A stretch of 64,000 bases of DNA from Neckera pumila (GCA_963969595.1 OZ018408.1:24177823-24241822); one strand, 5' to 3'; positions 1 to 11,989 are shown, counted from the first letter of the stretch. Notes: generated by a model from the sequence alone, not told the origin. Translations and numbers: made by a program.

Positions 1-60
1 AATGGAATTTTGAAGACTATAATGTTGTAAATCTCACAACAATAGATTTTGTCTATTTAA

Positions 61-1069
61 CCTCTAACGTTCTTTGACTATGATTTCACCAAAAATGCTG
101 AAAAATTGCCATTTTTAGAACAAGTATCAAATTTTTGAATTTTTTTTTGACACTTATAACCGTAGGATCTTGTAGTATGTTTTCTGACTTGAAAACATGT
201 GATAAAAATTTCAGAAATTTCCACTGCTTGGATTGCAAGATATAAGCATTCAAATTCAGCGAAATCATTTTTTTGGCCCCGCAAAAATAAGGCAACTGCA
301 CTTCACAAGCTCACTATCTATGTAAAAATGTCCAAAATGATTTGTGCTTCTTTGGATTCTTTTTTCTAGACAATTGGCACATGCTTGAAAATTTTCACAT
401 CATATGGAATTGTATAACATATAGGAAAAAGAGAGTAACTGCAAAGAATGATTCAAAATACGAAATTGTTAAAAATTTAATTATGGAAGTAAGTGAAAAA
501 TGCCAATCTCAATAAACAATCTACATCCCATGGATTTTTTTTTTCAAAAAAATTGAGTAAGATAAAGGACTTATTTTAGAATAGATAATCCAAAACTGCC
601 CACAAGCAAAAATTCCTCATAACTTTTGACTCATTGATCAAATGTAATGATTAAAAGATTTATATATTTATATAAATCTAGAAAACCCATTTAAATTTTT
701 GTTTTATGAAAAAAATGATTTTTTTAAAAGTTGCCCGAACTACTCGGTAAACAAACTACATATCATGCAATATTTTTTGATTAATATTTCCAAATGTCAT
801 GAAATTTAGTGTGTATAAAAGGTATTCCTCATCCCCACCTTCTATTAAAATTTGGGCCAAAAATATAGAAATCTCTAGTTACACGTACTTGCCCAAAATT
901 CTATATATCTTATCTCTTCAATGCTCTTATCTCTTCATTGTCCAGCCCTTGTGGCTTGGCTGCTTTGTATTGTGGGGTTTTTTCTAATGCAATGAATCTT
1001 TCCATTTGTTCAAGAAAAAAAAGAAAAAAATCTATGTAGCCCAAAACCCCCATGTTGGTCTTTTAGGGA
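61..1069 (+). mobile_element. piggyBac-like TTAA element, subtype D...C (E1)
   Basis: Non-coding element flanked by TTAA at 57-60 and 1070-1073. The left end (CCTCTAACGTTCTTTGAC) matches the left end of the element at 27,934. The right end (inverted) matches the left end of the element at 33,316, including the GGACCAACATG subterminus. It is therefore a D-type left half joined to a C-type right half. It is interrupted near its right end by a short A-tailed insertion (905-1030). There is no reading frame worth calling, so it is non-autonomous. The superfamily name rests on the TTAA duplication and the CCC(C)TAAAGG terminus; no transposase was seen. Confidence 0.8.
905..1030 (+). mobile_element. 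5'-truncated LINE/SINE-like retroposon scrap
   Basis: A stretch of about 126 bp breaks the right arm of the surrounding TTAA element. The arm runs into CTAT at 901-904 and resumes with CTAT at 1032, giving a TCTAT duplication (900-904 and 1031-1035). The insert ends in an A-rich tail (1014-1030) and is preceded by a T/G-rich 3' region like those of plant L1 LINEs. Tail plus duplication indicates target-primed insertion. The specific family is inferred. Confidence 0.6.
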
Positions 1070-1073
1070 TTAA

Positions 1074-1740
1074 TTGACCTTAGGATTCACCTTGTCGGAT
1101 CTAAGAAATTATAAATATGGATCCATGTTATGATACCTTTTAGATTATATCAAGACCATGAAAACACTACATTCATTTGTCGTATTAGTGTGTATAACAC
1201 TAGTATACCAAAGTTTCATTTTTGAAAAAATAAATGAATTAGTGCATTTTGAAAATATGATTGTTTTATACCAATTTCTATACAAACGAAAGAAGAAAAA
1301 ATTAATAAACACTACTAGCGGAATTGTATAGGTGACATGAACTTTGCACCTTCATTGATAGGACAAATTGTTGCATTAAAAACATACAAGGAGCAAACCA
1401 AATAAATGACCTAGGCCAAGAGAGGAATTGCTACTAGTCTAAGTTAGCATAACTCATTGTCATCCTTTGATTGTTGCACATATTTTGATAAATATAATTC
1501 ACAATTTTGGGGGATAGAGGAACAACAAATCAAAGTATTTTTTACATCATTGTATTTCTATTAAATCATTTTTTAGTTTAAAAAGACATTGATTATAGGT
1601 GGTCAAAGCAAAAATATATAGCTGCCCATTGTTGTCTCTAGAGGAGGAACTATTCTTGTCCATTTAGATCCTAATGTTTTTTTTTAACTTCGTACATGAT
1701 TGCACTAACGACAAAGAATCTTTTTACGTAAGACGTAAGT
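1074..1740. other. intergenic, nothing recognised
   Basis: AT-rich sequence without a credible open frame, RNA gene or paired termini. Confidence 0.5.
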
Positions 1741-2429
1741 CACTACTAGAAAATGATGTCCAAATCAACAAAAAATCATCAAATTTTGGTTGAATTGAGC
1801 CCTATATCAACCATTTTTACAGTTTTTTGTTGATTTGGCACAAGGTAACACAATGGTTACAAATTGTTTGTTGATTTGGGCAGTACAACGTCCAGATCAA
1901 CAAAATAGTCAACATTTTTTTATTCATGTAGACTTACAAAAGTTTTAAATAAGTTTTTGACACTCGAACAATGTTTAAATCCCCACGGTTGGATTCTATA
2001 TACAATTTTTATGTTATTTTTATTTTAATCATTCATAATTTAGTATTTTTTGAGCTCAACAGACTTTGCTGTCCGTTTTGGCATAGTCAAATAAGTTTCT
2101 TGAATAAACTTTGAACTAAAAAAAGTTATCAAATCAAGCTAACTTTCATCTTCAAAATTTGTTTAGGATTTGGACCTTTCAATCAAAAGTTATAGACAAA
2201 ATTCAAAGGGGGGTTGAAATGGACATTTTCTTTGACATATTTAAATACCCTCTCTGAATTTTGTTGGCCGTTGGCAAAAAATCTCACATGTCCAAATCGA
2301 CAACCGAATCATCAAATTTTTGTTAAACAATGTTTAAGCCAACTTGACTGAAGCTACTCTAGACTGTTATCGATTAGAGCGATTTTTTGTTATTTTTTTG
2401 TGAAATTGGTCGCTAAGTTTCTAGTAGTA
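1741..2429. mobile_element. CACTA-type miniature element
   Basis: The left end reads CACTACTAGAAAATGATG. The right end, inverted, reads TACTACTAGAAACTTAG, with the last G of the expected TAGTG changed to A. Inside are scattered subterminal words containing ATCAACAAA and its complement, the kind of short repeat found at CACTA (En/Spm) ends. No coding region is present. A clean 3-bp duplication is not visible, so the copy is probably old. Confidence 0.6.
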
Positions 2430-2454
2430 ATTGCAACTATTCATCTTCAAAAGT

Positions 2455-3010
2455 TTTATGAAAAAGAGAGGTCTTGAATAGTAGTTTGACTTCCAATGAA
2501 TGCTTTGGCATTTTTTTAAGCCAGTGATTCACACAATACCAGGAGGGATGATTTCCACGGTCACCAACCCATTCTCTAAAGGTTAACCCTAAAAGGACGG
2601 ATTGATCACTGTGGAAATTAGCCTTTTTAGTACCATATGAATTATTTGCTTAAAATAATCCAAAAGCTCTAATGGGAGGTCAAACAATTGTGCAAGACTA
2701 CCCCTTTCTACACAAAGTTTAAAGGATGAACATTTGCACTTCTGTCTTTTATAGAAGGATTCTTTGTCATCTATTGAACATTTAGTATCAACGGGGTTAC
2801 AGGATTAATCCTAGAAGGACGGGCTCATTACCATGCAAATCAACCATTTTGGTATTATGTGCATTATTTGCATAAAAAAACAAAAGCACTCGTTGGAGGT
2901 CAAACTATTGCTCAAGATTTCCCCTTTTTACATAAAATTTCAAGGATGAAAATCTGCACTTCTATCCTATGTAGAAGGATTTCCTATCATCTATCAAATA
3001 CTTTGTGTTT
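2455..3010. repeat. foldback repeat plus duplicated arm
   Basis: The segment 2,462-2,560 is the inverted counterpart of 2,605-2,720, around a small loop. The arm at 2,632-2,790 is repeated directly at 2,852-3,002 (shared words such as TGCACTTCT, GTAGAAGGAT and GAGGTCAAAC). A related copy lies inverted at 49,925-50,110. The loop contains TTAACCCTAAAAGGAC, which resembles the TTAA-element terminus. No coding potential. Confidence 0.55.
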
Positions 3011-3119
3011 GTGGTGTCCTTTTTATGGTTATGTTTATCCATAATTTTGAAACAAATTGAAAAGCAAAAGGACAAGAGATCCTTTACATCGTATGAACAA
3101 GGTACAATGACGACTAAAC

Positions 3120-3390
3120 AATTGAGGTAGGATGTCTATAAACAGATTAGGGTCTAAAAGCATCCTAACACAAAGATGCATTTTGCTTTTTTCATTGCAC
3201 CAATTGTACATGTCAATGTACCAACAATGAAATATATCCTAGGGTGGACACTTTTAGTGACCTATGGAATTCCAACTTCAAAATTCAAGACTAATTCTAG
3301 AAAGGGCCAACAAATATGAAATTGCCTGGATTACGTGCCAATTCCATTTGTCTTTCAAGGGAAAATTATTGAAAAATATTTCAAGAAGTT
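3120..3390 (+). repeat. dispersed repeat, family R3 copy 1
   Basis: Shares an ordered series of words with 19,975-20,230 and, inverted, with 26,724-27,067: a GGTAGGA-GTCTATAAA start, a GTGGACACTTTTAGTGACC block and a CCAATTCCATTTGTCTTTCA block. The 26.7 kb copy has paired termini, so this is probably a degraded miniature transposon. Confidence 0.5.
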
Positions 3391-3399
3391 AAACGCACA

Positions 3400-6215
3400 T
3401 GAACTCCTAACCCTAGAAGAACACCAAGGACATTTTGCATCCTTTGGATGGTCAACCAGACTTTGTGTATATTGAAGAATGGATGATTTTCATTCAGTTT
3501 TTTATGTGCACCTTTATTGATGCTATTGCCTCATCATTTGGAGAGTTTGTATTTTTTGTGAATTTTCAAAGTCAAGACTCGAAGAAACCTCAAGATGTTC
3601 AATAGGTGCATATTTAAAGCGCCTTGAAAAAGATCCAGAACCATTCACTAAAAACTTGTTATATACTTTATAATCATGAAGCACCATTTGTAAATTAGGA
3701 GCCATGCAAAGCAAATGGTTTGAGGTCATTTTGATGAGTGACAAGTCAATAGGCACCTATTTGACAAAAATGGGAAGTAAACAAGATCAAATAGTTCTAC
3801 TTTATTATAGTAACATGATTCAAATGTGCAAGTTCATGCTGCTTGAGCTTCATCTCACTTGAGTAAGTGATGAATGAATGAGGAAATGTAAAAGTAGAGC
3901 CTCTTTATGAGATGTATGAGCAGTTCAAGCAGTAAGATAACTACATCTAATTGTAATCTATTTGTATCCCATCTTGATTCTTGCTTAAAATGTGCAATGT
4001 CCATACATGAGAGCCTAGGGTTGGTTTTATGTACAATCATTTTCAACACTTCAAATATTGAAATTATTTATACATAATTCAAAAAATGAATTCAAAGTGA
4101 ATCTAGAATCTTTTTGCACTATCAATAAGACCCTACGTATGCTTTAACAATTCAAGGATAGGAACCATGAGCAAAACCAATGTTTGGGCATGTATCTAAA
4201 AATATGCAACAATTGTAAACAATGCACAATAACAATATTTTTTGAAATGTCCATTTTAGATACATTCAATCAATATCCACCAACATAAGTCAAAACCTTA
4301 TTTGGACACATTTAGTTATTATTTGCTTATGCCAAACAAGCCTACCCCGGTGTTTTTTGAAATAAAGTGCACAATGAATGCTTGATCCTGCCAAAGTATT
4401 CTCTTTGGCACAACAAACATTACAATTTTGATGGGGACAATGCAACAACTCCTCCAAAACTACTTATTCTTTTGCAAATAATTCATTGGATTAGCAATTA
4501 AAGGGATCCTTTTTGCTTTGGGACACTAGAAACACTGTAGTTGGTTGGAAGCAAGGTTAGAAGTCAAACTAGCGAGTTGCACTGGGTGAACAAATAAGAA
4601 ATTGTAGCATCAAAACAATGACCATGTATATACTAATGTAAACTTTTCCAATACTATTTGTAATTCTCTAACATGCCAAGCCACAGAACTGTTGAAAAGA
4701 TGTTATTTCTTATAAAGAACCTCTAATTGTACATTAATAGGCATAACCTCAATGTCTAATGGTCGGATCTTGGTCAATTATACTCAATCACGGGTTAAAA
4801 TAAGAGCAGCCCTATATTGTAGAAAAAAACTTGCTTCTCTTCATCCAATGGGAGATTGTTATATATCCTAAAATGTGCTCCTTTGACATTCCATGTAAAT
4901 GATGAATGGTACAATCATAAGAGTAGACTAGTCATGTGATGATCTTCATGTTGATCATTTCCAAAATAATTTTGGTTTATAAAATCCGAATTTGGATTTA
5001 GGTAGCCTATTAAACATATATTAAAAGATGTCTTCTTACATTTCTACCATAGTACTATGTGCGTATAATGAAATTTGGTTCATTCATGTTGATTGTTTTG
5101 TAATATAAATTTGGACACAATAGATGATTACAAATTGAACTTGTAGCAATGCAAAAAATTGACAACCTCCTCTAATTTTGGTTTTCAAAATGATAACATC
5201 CAATGTTTTATTGTCAATTATTCTAAGAGACGAACTTCAAATTTTTTAAATTTTTATAGTTTAGTTTTCAACAAGTTCTTGATTCATTTCAAAGGAGACA
5301 AAGAACAACAAAATATACAAATTAAAACTAAACTAACGAATAAATGAAGGTAGTCAAGGCATAGGTGTAGACTAAGAATGATAAGGACTAAAATAAAGGT
5401 GATATTAGAATCTGGTAAACAATATCTAGTAGGTTGGTTCACTATTGCAAGCAACTACACCAATATCTAGGTAGAGCATGGGAATACCAAGAAGTTCATA
5501 GAAGGGTTTGCATGTCTAATATTCCAAAGGACATTGTAAACTTTTGTTGACAAAGTCTATTATATTCTTTTATCTAGTCCTTGGCCTAGTTCAACTATGT
5601 GACTTTTTCATAAGTATGACAACATTTACAAAGTTAGAAGATTATATAAGCAATGAAGTAATTGAAATCAACAAGGACAATGTGATCAATCTTCAAAATC
5701 CTTGTATTTGCCCTATTATGCTACTTCCTCCGTCTCGAACAGATTGTCCATAATTCCAAAAATAGATGTCCAGAAACAAGTGTCTACTTCATCAAATAGC
5801 CTATGTGGTAATCTTATATACATAATACTACATATGAATGATCTTTTATTGTGTATAAATTCAAAGCTAAAATTCCATTCTTTCAACAAGTAAATATTTT
5901 GCATTTTTTTGTGAGGATTTGAAATTACAGTGAATTTTTGAAGAACTCTTTTATATTTGAAAAAATTTCATACAAATACAATGTAAATTGAAAAAAACAT
6001 GAAAACTTACTATAGGTGTGTAATTTCATTTTATAGTTAAAAACATCATAATATAAAACTCCTATGTTACTATTTATTTAAGAACATGATAAAAGGCTTT
6101 CAACTTCAAATTGAGTTAAAATATGAATTTGGGGATTGGATGCTTCTTGAGTTCTTAAGCAAAGTAGAAATTAGTTTTGTATTTTTGTTAAAAACAATCT
6201 GAACCTCTAAAAGAC
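3400..6215. other. intergenic, nothing recognised
   Basis: About 2.8 kb of AT-rich sequence. The short open frames here are scattered on both strands, lack recognisable domains and are what AT-rich DNA gives by chance. Confidence 0.5.
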
Positions 6216-6218
6216 TAA

Positions 6219-6760
6219 AGAGCCCACTTTGGATTTATTGAGAACTTGGATAGGCTCTATTACCATAAGTATAGGGCAAAGTTAGCATCATTTTGCTGAA
6301 TATCATTTTTTTCCAAAAAAAAGGTTTAACATATGCTAAAAATAGAATTTGTTTTGCCAATATTCTTTTTTTCACCATACAAAAATTTTGTTTTTTGAAA
6401 AATGATTTTCCTAATTTCTGGCATTGACTTTTAGAATTATTTCTACCAATCCTGCCCTGCAACTACGGTACTTCATATTTTGGGATTTTTGCATTAGATT
6501 TTAAAAATGGATTTGAATCATTCCAATCAACAGGTAAAGCTTTTTACAGCATCATTAAGATAAATTTTGCAAAAGTTATAATTATTTTTTTAATTTCAAT
6601 GTCAGATCAAATAGCTAAAAATATACTTTAAAAAAATGTTCTTTTCCTTTCTTTTATCGATTGAAATCTACTCAAAAACATTGCTTCATTGAGTTCTAAA
6701 TATTGAAGTGAAGACTATGAAGAGTTTTATTTTGAATGAAGTGAGAATAAAGTGAGAATA
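6219..6760 (+). repeat. dispersed repeat R4, copy without MITE
   Basis: Parallels 9,965-10,880: both share GAGAACTTGGA-AGGCTCTATT, then a TTTGCAT...TTTTAGGAT/GATTTTAAAA stretch, then AAAAATATACTTTAAAA, TCTACTCAAAA and the following about 80 bp. Here AAAAATATA runs straight into CTTTAAAA, so this copy serves as the empty site for the insertion at 10,154. Confidence 0.5.
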
Positions 6761-7079
6761 AACATAAAAAATTGTTTTTTGAACTCAATTTTGAAATTTC
6801 TCAAATAAAAAAAGATTATACCTATTTCTTAGTAGAGCATTATCAACATTTGAAATTTGCATTGCCCAAACAAATTTGGACCAATTTTCAACCACTATTT
6901 ATCTTCCAATCTGTACAATCCAATGCTTTAAATTTTTACCACACATTTGTACAATCCTTGGTAGTGTGATTTGAGCTTATATGGTTGAGTATGCAAAAAA
7001 AAAGAAAAAAAAAGAAAAAAGAATATCTACACCATACAAAATTAGAAATGGCAATTTTAGAAAACATTTTCCAAAACAT

Positions 7080-7210
7080 AATCAAAGAGCTTTAGGGATT
7101 AACCAAAGGATCCTACGGTCATATTTGTTAGAGAATAAATATAGATGAAGATTTTGGACTTAGTTTTTATACAAGTATTTTGAAGCAATTTTGGGCCTTT
7201 AAACATTGGT
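7080..7210 (+). repeat. short dispersed repeat paired with 11,440-11,560
   Basis: Shares the run GATGAAGATTTTG, CAAGTATTTTGAAGCA and TTTTGGG in the same order with 11,440-11,560. The second copy ends in GGTCCTTTAGAGGTTAA, a right end of the TTAA family. This copy has GAGCTTTAGGGATTAA near its left side. Confidence 0.4.
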
Positions 7211-7486
7211 CAAGGTATTTTAGAAGTTAGAAGGGAAAAAATTATATTCAAAAATCAGGTTTTAGGAACAAAAAGTCAAAAAAATTCTAGGACTCATATA
7301 CATAGATATGCTGTTATTTTCAAAATAAGCCTTGGATTAAATTAGGCAAAAACAAGAATATGATTTTAAATGAACTCAACTATGTGGATATATCATTAAC
7401 AAGTGACTAATTGCAAGTATCTATATCCAAATAAAAACAAATAATTTCGTATATCTCCTTTCATACAATTTTCTGTACAATTCCCT

Positions 7487-7488
<2 letters not shown>

Positions 7489-7563
<75 letters not shown>
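7489..7563. repeat. (ATT)25 microsatellite
   Basis: Seventy-five bases of uninterrupted ATT. Read on the minus strand it yields a poly-asparagine open frame, which is an artefact of the repeat. Confidence 0.95.
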
Positions 7564-8030
7564 GTTTTTTTTTATATTTTTACAATCCTTTTGACAATTA
7601 GGCACTAGTCTATAGCCACTCATCACAATTCTATTGGGCAATCACAAGAAATGATTTCTTAAGAAGGATGAGCTACAATACGGTACTATTGATTGTACAC
7701 AAAATAGTGAAATTAGATTGCTTTGTCAATTAGGTTGCCTTGCCTAAGATAAATTACCTCATGGATCGATGTTTGTTCCACATGAAGGCGCATGCCACTC
7801 TCTGAACTAAGCCTTGAACAGGTGCACAAATCTATGCCATACACATGGCTCTAAATTGAATGCATCATTGTATAAAACAATGAATATTTATATAGTGTGG
7901 ACTATTGAGAGATTAGTGTGGAGCAACCTAATTTCACTATTTTATGTAGTGTATCCCTCAATTTAATTTGACAAGGTACCTTTTTTGACTTTCATATAAT
8001 TGTTCTAGTGTTCCTATAAGTGCATGGTAA
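7564..8030. other. intergenic, nothing recognised
   Basis: No domain-bearing frame, RNA gene or repeat pair recognised. Confidence 0.45.
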
Positions 8031-8032
8031 TA

Positions 8033-9218
8033 AGGTAAAAGACCCCATTGCGGTCAGAATTAGGAGTGTGTACTCATACCATTGCTGAAAATTTTCAAAT
8101 TTTTTTCCACACAAAGATAAGTGTGAGAGACAATGGAGACATTTGAAATTATATTTTTTGGACCAAGTATGAATTAGTTCTAAATTTTTAAAGTGATCAG
8201 CCCATAGGGGTTTGTAGGCTACCTTATGACCAACAAAATCTGAATCCAATATAGTCGTCTTCCTACCCAATGCAGTCAGAACATTTTCAAATATGGAAGA
8301 CCTAAATATTCAATTTTTACAAAGAATTTTACACTAAAAAGTTGGAAGTACCTATTAACCCTTAAAGGACCAAGCACCGTTTTTTGGCAACATAGCAATT
8401 TTGGGCAGCTCACTACAGATGGAGTTTTTATTTTTTTTCTTTGAAAATTTTACATAACATGTGCCCAAGGAGTAGCTTTAAGGCCCAACAATTTTCGTAG
8501 CTTTTGACTATACGGTTAAAAAGTTATTGCATGATATGTGATTTTCATTGGATGGCGGGCAGCCCGGGCAGCTCCAAAAACTTCTTTTAAAATGACTTTA
8601 AAAATAAATAAAAACCTGAAATTGGTTCTTTAGATTTATATAGAAGTGTGAAGCTTTGAATCATTCAATTTAGATCTATGAGTCAAAAGTTATGAGGATT
8701 TTAAGTTTGTGGGTAGGTATGGTTTTGAAAGACTCCATACCTACCCTCAAACTTAAAATCTTCATAACTTTTGACTCATAGATCCAAATTGAATGATTCA
8801 AAGCTTCAGACTTCTATATAAATCTAAAGAACCAATTTCAGATTTTTATTTATTTTTAAAGTCATTTTTAAAGAAGTTTTTTTGAGCTGCCCGGGCTGCT
8901 CGCCGTCCAATGAAAATCACATATCATGCAATAACTTTTTAACCGTATAGTCAAAAGCTACGAAAATTGTTGGGCCTTAAAGCTACTCCTCGGGCACATG
9001 TTGTGTAAAATTTTCAAAGAAAAAAAATAAAAACTCCATCCGTAGTGAGCTGCCCAAAATTGCTATGTTGCCAAAAAATGGTGCTTGGTCCTTTAGGGGT
9101 TAAGGTCACTAATTACTCCATAACTACCATGTAAGGCATTGGTTGTAGTCTGAAAAACCGCAATAGGGTCAGTAGGTGTCCATCATGGGCAATTTGACCG
9201 CAATGGGGTCTTTTACCT
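8033..9218. mobile_element. TA-flanked element hosting a nested hairpin
   Basis: A terminal inverted repeat of about 24 bp (AGGTAAAAGACCCCATTG outward, continuing CGGTCA) lies at 8,033-8,056 and inverted at 9,195-9,218, with TA on both outer sides. TA duplication suggests the Tc1/mariner group. The interior is non-coding and is split by the 741-bp palindrome at 8,359-9,099; without it the element would be about 440 bp. Confidence 0.65.
8359..9099. mobile_element. TTAA-element hairpin, subtype C...C (E2)
   Basis: Flanked by TTAA at 8,355-8,358 and 9,100-9,103. The left terminus is CCCTTAAAGGACCAAGCACC; the right is its inverse. Both arms (about 360 bases each) are nearly identical when inverted, meeting around 8,730. 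Each arm is the C-type half found once in the elements at 61, 27,934 and 33,316, so this is a double-right-end derivative. A transcript across it would fold into long double-stranded RNA. Confidence 0.85.
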
Positions 9219-9765
9219 TAGTTCCTACTAGACACAAGAATATTTCTTTTAAATGACATAGCATTACATAACTAAGCCATGGTCTACCCCATGCTGGAAA
9301 AGTATGATGCCTCCCTAGATGCTTGGAAGAGACTTTCAAGGATTGGGGTTGGTTAGAAAGCCATCAATAAAACAATTTTGTTCATTGTAGGGTTCCCCTT
9401 TTCAAGGATACAAAAGCGCCCCCTACCTCATGGGTAAACAAAGTTATGCATGAGCCCAACATGGCACTATAATTGCTTGTAATGCTGCATGTCTCAATTT
9501 CATTTGGCTTCATAACTTTTGAACTTTCAAACCAATGGGTAGGAGACAATGAATGGATGTATACAAAAAGTTGGATATAAACCATCCTCGTATTTTTACG
9601 GATACGTAACTCGAATTGTTTGACCGTTCATAAGACACTTTGCGGCTCCGGTGACCCTCGCCGTGACCTTACTGAGGGGAAATGGAGAATTGCAACCGCT
9701 GTTGCAGGCAAGGCCAGGATCATTACAGAATCCTCATGATAGCATTCCTGGAGTGCCTCCTAATA

Positions 9766-9822
9766 TAGTCAAAGTTCTGGTAGTCAAAGCTCTGATAGTC
9801 AAAGTTCTGATAGCTCTGAAAC
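9766..9822 (+). repeat. 15-bp tandem repeat
   Basis: Three to four head-to-tail copies of TAGTCAAAGTTCTGA-like units with single-base differences. They lie in an unassigned open frame (9,651-9,938) of slightly higher GC than its surroundings. No protein family is recognised. Confidence 0.7.
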
Positions 9823-9964
9823 CATTTTCATTTCATAATTGCAGTCAATTTCCATCTTTTCACCTATGGTCAAAAACATATACTGGAGTTGGCAAAGTAT
9901 TATCCCATGTTGTCAAGCAAAAGTGTTATTCAAGGTAAAATTATTTAACCCTTCACCCCAGAGG

Positions 9965-10880
9965 ACCAAGGAGTCCATGGTGGGCTTTTTGAGAACTTGG
10001 ACAGGCTCTATTGATTTGGAATTCATAATTTGGAATTTTTGCATGACTATTTTAGGATGGATGCTACTCATCATAATTCAAATGTGAAGCTCGGTTCTAA
10101 ATATTGCAATAGTTAGAAGGATTTTTCAATGTCAAATTGGGCAACAAAAAATATAGTAGCTTCCTAGCAGCTTAGGCAAAAAATAAATAATTAAAAGGGT
10201 GCATACATTTTTGGGAAATTATTGACCTAGTTTGCCTAAAGAAAAAACATTTATACTAAAGATTATCTAATTAAGAGAAATTCAATTTACATGTGTTGTA
10301 ATCTAATACATTAGCCATTTGATTTGCGTTCAAAAGTTGGCACGAGTTTTAGTAATGGCATCTCAAATTATACTTACAAGCATTAATCTAATGTAAAGCT
10401 CCCATTACCCAATATGACCGTCCAACCTCCATTTAAGTAGCAGTTAAATAAGATAATACATAGAGAATTGAACAATGGTGGCTACAAAATTGGATGACAG
10501 CAGCTGTGAATTGAATGATTCCAAGCTATGAATTAATTGATAGCACTTGCATCCTTCAAGGACAATGCACAAATGACCACAATTATGAAAGAATGGTAAC
10601 CTAGCTTACGTGAACATCTTAAATGAATGCCTAACTAATTTGAATTATATTTTAAAAGTGCTTAACTCCAATAAATTATTTTTTGGGTTGCCTAACTATT
10701 TTTATACTTTAATTATTATTAGGCAAAAGTTGTCTAAACTGCTAGGAAGCTACGGTATACTCTAAAATAATATTCATTATTTTTTGGGAATAATTTTATA
10801 GATTAATACCTACTCAAAAGAATTTGAACCATTAAACTCCAAATAATGAAGTACAAGTTATAAGAATGATTTTTAATTCC
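9965..10880 (+). repeat. dispersed repeat R4, copy carrying a MITE
   Basis: Second copy of the repeat at 6,219-6,760, split by the inserted element at 10,154-10,753. Homology resumes after the insertion with TATACTCTAAAATA, then CTACTCAAAA, as in the other copy. Confidence 0.5.
10154..10753. mobile_element. MITE with GTAGCTTCCTAGCAG termini
   Basis: The left end GTAGCTTCCTAGCAGCTTAG and the inverted right end GTAGCTTCCTAGCAGTTTAG form a terminal repeat of about 25 bp. TAATTATT-type sequence recurs inside each end. Comparison with the uninterrupted copy near 6,620 shows AAAAATATA before the insertion and TATACT after it, consistent with a short duplication in a TATA target. It is non-coding, AT-rich and about 600 bp. 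Superfamily is not assigned. Confidence 0.65.
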
Positions 10881-11131
10881 TTGTAAAAATTATTAGAAAA
10901 TTAGTTTTTCTTTCATTTTGTACTGCCTACTATTTACATTTTTTTAAAGATAATTATAAAGTATTTTGGTTTAAATTTTTGTCATATATTTTCAACAAAT
11001 TTTATAAGATATAGACTAAAACGCACACATTATAGGACATACTGTTTTTTTTTCTAAAAATGTTGAAAGACAAAACTTCTCTTATTGCAAGGGCCTACAT
11101 TTTGAAGTTTAGGCTTATTGAACTTGTAATT

Positions 11132-11379
11132 CATTAGGAAAAATTTCAGCCCCCTAGAAGGTTGCTAAGGTATTAGTTTTTGGCACCCATGCAATGCAAT
11201 TACAAAATGAATAAAAAAATATTTTTTCTTAGGAGAATAATAAAATAAAATAAAGAAATATGATGTGGCACTATTATCTAAATTTTAATTTATATATATA
11301 TAATAAATTTTTTTTCCATAATTGCACCAGAAAAGTGCATAATTTGTGGTCCTCTGGAGGGCTGAAAGTTTTCTTAATG
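11132..11379. mobile_element. CATTAG-family MITE, copy 1
   Basis: The left end is CATTAGGAAAAATTTCAG. The right end, inverted, is CATTAAGAAAACTTTCAG. Both are followed by CC-rich subtermini (CCCCCTAGAAGG / CCCTCCAGAGG). It is one of four family members here (also 20,314, 25,714 and 54,806). It is non-coding, with no clear target duplication. Confidence 0.6.
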
Positions 11380-11814
11380 GGTGTGGATATTAAGTCTAAA
11401 ATTTTGGGAGATTGTATTTGAATAAGTTTAACAAAGGATATTATGGTTGGATTTGTTAAAATATAAATATTGATGAAGATTTTGCAATTGCTTTGTGGAC
11501 AAGTATTTTGAAGCAGTTTTGGGATTGTAAACATGTTGGTCCTTTAGAGGTTAAAGGACACAGCCACCCACAATAAAGGTAGTCATCCAAATTGCTATAA
11601 TTATTGCACCAATAGGTGCATTCTTTATTTCTACAATGAACAATGAAGTCATTCATTGACCACTTTTTAGCCTCAACATCCTTCAAGCCTTAAAGGACAA
11701 TTTTGTTCATGGCAAGGCAACTCCAATAATCTTGTATGAAATTTTAGGACATGGGCATGTGTAATTGATTGAGTAGTTCAACAACTAGATAAATGAAAAT
11801 AATGAGCTTAATAA

Positions 11815-11983
11815 GGGACGCTTTACACCAAGAGGCCGGGCCAATTTTGTGTGTCAGAGACTCGAAATCCTCACTTGTGATTGGACAAAGGGTTGAGATC
11901 TTCACTTGTGATTGGACAAAAGGCTGAAATTTGTGCAATCGGCCTCAAGGGGAATGGCCTGGCCTCTTGGTGTAAAGCGTCCC
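11815..11983. mobile_element. PIF/Harbinger (Tourist-like) MITE, 169 bp
   Basis: Perfect TAA duplication at 11,812-11,814 and 11,984-11,986. The terminal repeat begins GGGACGCTTTACACCAAGAG and continues for about 28 bases with one mismatch. Inside are two direct copies of TCACTTGTGATTGGACAAA. TAA duplications with G-rich termini are typical of PIF/Harbinger derivatives. The long, little-diverged termini suggest fairly recent movement. Confidence 0.8.
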
Positions 11984-11989
11984 TAAGGC

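Noticed and set aside
7396..7641. 81-codon minus-strand frame rich in asparagine
   Set aside because: It is the translation of the (ATT)25 microsatellite with random flanks.
9651..9938. 95-codon plus-strand frame
   Set aside because: No domain; contains a 15-bp tandem repeat that keeps the frame open artificially; start and splice context unconvincing.
9946..9980. TTAACCCTTCACCCC-type terminus near 9,949
   Set aside because: Weak match to the TTAA-element end and no corresponding second end or internal half.
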